Assembly: GCF_001570965.1 (NCBI RefSeq)
Contig: NZ_BCSR01000026.1
Location: 1-42,382 of the forward strand
Direction of reading: 5' to 3'
DNA length: 42,382 nucleotides
Source: Janibacter corallicola NBRC 107790
GTDB lineage: Bacteria; Actinomycetota; Actinomycetes; Actinomycetales; Dermatophilaceae
Part shown: positions 39,679-42,382 of the stretch, piece by piece
How positions within the stretch are numbered: position 1 is the first letter of the stretch
How the letters are laid out: each line of letters starts with the position of its first letter
Translations under genes and position numbers: made by a program
The notes under the pieces: generated by a model
The model's database searches: none
What the model was told of the DNA's origin: nothing
Seen by the model: only the letters and a program-made list of their open reading frames with translations

Positions 39679-42382
39679 ATGTCTGCCCTCCAGATCGTCG
39701 CGATCATCCTCGGGGTCGGGATCACCATCGTCGGATGGGGCCTGCTCGCCCGCGCCGTCAACCATTTCCTCACCGTCTTCAAACTCGGCCGGCCCGAGTA
39801 CGGCAGGCGGACCTCCGAAGGGGGCGCCCGGACCGCCACCCTGCTGCGTGAGTTCCTCGGCCACGGCCGGATGGCGCGGCTTCCCGTGGTGGCGGTCGCG
39901 CACTGGATCACGATGATCTCCTTCGGGATCCTCTTGCTGACGCTGCTGCAGGCGACGGTCCAGCTCTTCGACCCGCGCTTCGCGCTGCCGCTCATCGGGC
40001 ACTTCTACCCCTACGAGTGGATCACCGAGCTCTTCGCGATGACGGGCATCATCTCGATCCTCGTGCTCATGGGGATCCGGCTGAAGAACCACCCGCGCTC
40101 GGCCGCCGGTGAGGACGGACGCCGCTCGCGCTTCTTCGGGTCGACGTTCTGGCAGGCCTACTACGTCGAGTACACGATCCTCGGCGTCGGACTGTGCATC
40201 GCGCTGCTGCGCGGCATGGAGTACTCGCTCATGCGGCAGACGGGCGAGGCCGAGCACGCCACGATGGCGCACTTCCCGCTGACCGGCTGGATCGGGGAGC
40301 TCTTCTCCGGCATGTCCGTGGAGGCCCTCGAGGCCGGCATCATCGTCGTCGCGCTCATCAAGCTGCTCATCTCCTACGCGTGGATGATCACGATCTCGCT
40401 CACCCCGACGATGGGTGTGGCCTGGCACCGCTTCCTCGCGTTCTTCAACATCTGGTTCAAGCGTCACGCCGACGGACGGACCTCGCTCGCCGAGCTGCAG
40501 CCGATGGAGGTCGACGGCAAGCCCTTCTCCATGGAGGTCATGGAGGAGATGGACGAGGACTCCACCCTCGGCGTGGGCAAGGTCGAGGACTTCACGTGGA
40601 AGGGCCTGCTGGACTTCTCCACCTGCACCGAGTGCGGGCGCTGCCAGAGCCAGTGCCCGGCGTGGAACACGGACAAGCCGCTCTCGCCGAAGATGCTCAT
40701 CATGGCGCTGCGCGATCACGCGCACTCCAAGGCGCCGTTCATCGCCGCCGCGGAGGGCGAGTCCGGCGTCATCTCCGCCGGAGGCGCCCGCTCGCAGACC
40801 GCGGGCGGCCCGGTCGCCCTGGCCGGCCAGCCCGGCGCGGACGGCGGTGTCGCCGTGGCCGAGCCGGACGTCATCAACTGGGGGGAGATGTCCCTCATCG
40901 GCCAAACCGGGTACTCCCAGGAGAACCCGCTGGAGGCCTACAACCCCCACGGCCCGGACGCGGTCATCGATGAGGACGTCCTGTGGTCCTGCACCACCTG
41001 CGGCGCCTGCGTCGAGCAGTGCCCGGTCGACATCGAGCACGTCGACCACATCGTTGACATGCGGCGGTACCAGACCCTCATCGAGTCCGCCTTCCCGAGT
41101 GAGCTGGGCGGCCTCTTCAAGAACATGGAGTCCAAGGGCAACCCGTGGGGCATGGGCGCCAAGGCCCGCCTCGAGTGGGCCAAGGACCTGCCCTTCCAGG
41201 TCAAGGTCCTCGGCCAGGACGTCGAGTCCGCCGACGACGTCGACTACCTCTTCTGGGTCGGCTGCGCCGGTGCCTACGAGGACCGGGCGAAGAAGACCAC
41301 CCGCGCGGTCGCGGAGCTGCTCAACCATGCCGACGTCGACTTCGCGGTCCTCGGCAACGGCGAGACCTGCACCGGTGACTCGGCCCGCCGCGCCGGCAAC
41401 GAGGTGCTCTACCAGATGCTCGCCGAGCAGAACGTGGAGACTCTCAACGAGGTCGGCGCGACGAAGATCGTCGTCACCTGCGCGCACTGCTTCAACACGA
41501 TCAAGAACGAGTACCCGCAGCTCGGCGGCAAGTACGAGGTCGTGCACCACACCCAGCTGCTGAACCGTCTCGTGCGCGAAAAGCGGATCACCCCGGTCAA
41601 CCGCCCGACCGGTACCCGCAAGTCCACGTCCAAGGACGTCGCCTCCACCGGCCCGTCGGTGACCTACCACGACCCGTGCTACCTGGGCCGGCACAACAAC
41701 GTGTACGCCCCGCCGCGCGAGCTGATCAGCGCCCTCCCCGGCGTCGAGCTGAAGGAGATGGAGCGCTCCAAGGAGAAGTCCTTCTGCTGCGGCGCCGGCG
41801 GTGCCCGGATGTGGATGGAGGAGAAGCTCGGCTCCCGCATCAACCTCAACCGCACGGAGGAGGCCATCGCGACCGGGGCGGACCGGATCGCCATCGGCTG
41901 CCCCTTCTGCCGCGTGATGATGACCGACGGGCTGACGGCCAAGCAGTCGGAGGGCGCCTCCGAGGACATCGAGGTCGTCGACGTCGCCCAGATGCTGCTG
42001 GCCTCGGTCAAGGAGGCCGCGGCGGCCAAGACCGAGAAGCCCGCCGCTGAGAAGGAAGCGCCCGCCCAGCCGGAGGCCACGTCCGCTGCGCCGGCGCCCG
42101 CCGAGAGCAAGGAGGCGAAGGGGGACGCCCCCGCCGCCCCGAGCGAGGCCGCGACCGTCGCGGACCAGAACTCCGCCCCCTCCTGGGAGACCGGCGCCGC
42201 TGTCGGCGGCGCTGCCGCCGTGGGTGCCGGCGCTGCCGCGGCAGCCGCTTCCTCGGATGACGACACCTCGGCTGCGGAGAAGAACGCCGCGCCGTCGTGG
42301 GAGTCGGACTCCCCTGCGGCCAAGGCCGACACCACCCCCGCGGAGCAGAACGCCGCCCCGTCCTGGGAGACCGGCACCCCCG
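39679..42382 (+). CDS. Membrane Fe-S heterodisulfide-reductase-like protein (partial, 3' end cut)
   Basis: The first 901 codons of a gene running off the window. About five membrane helices (residues 4-28, 70-95, 112-135, 158-180 and 215-245) precede two 4Fe-4S motifs, [12 protein letters not shown] at about 316 and [12 protein letters not shown] at about 438. Two CCG-type cysteine domains follow, including [20 protein letters not shown] and GCPFC. This is the architecture of Mycobacterium Rv0338c, an essential membrane-bound reductase of unknown partner. The C-terminus is an Ala/Pro/Glu-rich tail with three NxAPSWE repeats, and coding continues past the edge. ATG 39679 is set by its leaderless -10. 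It is divergent from cysK. Confidence 0.92.
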   Translation, partial: MSALQIVAIILGVGITIVGWGLLARAVNHFLTVFKLGRPEYGRRTSEGGARTATLLREFLGHGRMARLPVVAVAHWITMISFGILLLTLLQATVQLFDPRFALPLIGHFYPYEWITELFAMTGIISILVLMGIRLKNHPRSAAGEDGRRSRFFGSTFWQAYYVEYTILGVGLCIALLRGMEYSLMRQTGEAEHATMAHFPLTGWIGELFSGMSVEALEAGIIVVALIKLLISYAWMITISLTPTMGVAWHRFLAFFNIWFKRHADGRTSLAELQPMEVDGKPFSMEVMEEMDEDSTLGVGKVEDFTWKGLLDFSTCTECGRCQSQCPAWNTDKPLSPKMLIMALRDHAHSKAPFIAAAEGESGVISAGGARSQTAGGPVALAGQPGADGGVAVAEPDVINWGEMSLIGQTGYSQENPLEAYNPHGPDAVIDEDVLWSCTTCGACVEQCPVDIEHVDHIVDMRRYQTLIESAFPSELGGLFKNMESKGNPWGMGAKARLEWAKDLPFQVKVLGQDVESADDVDYLFWVGCAGAYEDRAKKTTRAVAELLNHADVDFAVLGNGETCTGDSARRAGNEVLYQMLAEQNVETLNEVGATKIVVTCAHCFNTIKNEYPQLGGKYEVVHHTQLLNRLVREKRITPVNRPTGTRKSTSKDVASTGPSVTYHDPCYLGRHNNVYAPPRELISALPGVELKEMERSKEKSFCCGAGGARMWMEEKLGSRINLNRTEEAIATGADRIAIGCPFCRVMMTDGLTAKQSEGASEDIEVVDVAQMLLASVKEAAAAKTEKPAAEKEAPAQPEATSAAPAPAESKEAKGDAPAAPSEAATVADQNSAPSWETGAAVGGAAAVGAGAAAAAASSDDDTSAAEKNAAPSWESDSPAAKADTTPAEQNAAPSWETGTP

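Overview
The window is about 70% GC, has densely packed and often overlapping genes, and carries actinobacterial marker families: a LytR-C-terminal protein, a GPP34 protein, IcmF, a FadE23/FadE24-like acyl-CoA dehydrogenase pair, a GTP-dependent PEP carboxykinase and an Rv0338c-like Fe-S reductase. It most resembles the chromosome of an Actinomycetota in the Micrococcales, possibly Janibacter or another member of the Intrasporangiaceae/Dermatophilaceae. That placement is an inference from gene content. I see no transposase, integrase, phage gene, plasmid gene or CRISPR array, so this is core or lineage-specific chromosome.

Layout. Positions 1-4.8 kb hold two tRNA-Ser genes, an L-2-hydroxyglutarate oxidase, a small four-gene run (a 97-aa conserved protein, LytR_C, DUF421 and GPP34) and tadA. 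Positions 4.8-9.6 kb hold upp, a 57-aa membrane protein with a PH-domain protein, and pntA-pntB on the minus strand. Positions 9.8-17.6 kb form a tightly overlapping six-gene operon of three glycosyltransferases, one ABC exporter and two APH-fold kinases. Its product is unknown. Positions 17.7-20.4 kb are a minus-strand operon of a GPH/MelB-type transporter and a sphingosine-1-phosphate-lyase-like PLP enzyme. Positions 20.5-22.5 kb are an aminotransferase coupled to two FluC fluoride-channel subunits. Positions 22.6-28.1 kb hold a MarR regulator, the B12-dependent fused mutase IcmF, two DUF202 proteins and a BtuF-like protein without a signal peptide. Positions 28.4-33.1 kb (minus) hold a secreted subtilisin with a His/Gly-rich linker and two acyl-CoA dehydrogenases. 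Positions 33.4-35.2 kb hold pckG. Positions 35.3-39.5 kb (minus) hold tRNA-Arg, two more tRNA-Ser, a cold-shock protein, a protealysin-like M4 protease fused to an emfourin-like inhibitor domain, and cysK-cysE. From 39.7 kb to the end runs a membrane Fe-S reductase cut by the window edge.

Four observations stand out. (1) The 9-mer CGAAGGGGG / CCCCCTTCG occurs 22 times, against roughly one expected from base composition. In genes it lies 16 times out of 18 in coding orientation, and it also forms the arms of terminator stems, much as DNA-uptake sequences do elsewhere. (2) An M4 protease carries what looks like its own inhibitor on the same polypeptide. (3) The glycosyltransferase/ABC/double-kinase operon has no obvious assignment. 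(4) Many genes appear to be leaderless, with TANNNT lying 6-7 nt before the start codon. A family of REP-like intergenic hairpins and a candidate MarR operator shared by the MarR and icmF promoters are also visible.

No stretch longer than about 300 bases lacks a gene. The longest gaps (28111-28396, 33070-33357 and 36031-36285) hold repeats and a terminator, a promoter with direct repeats, and the cspA leader, respectively.
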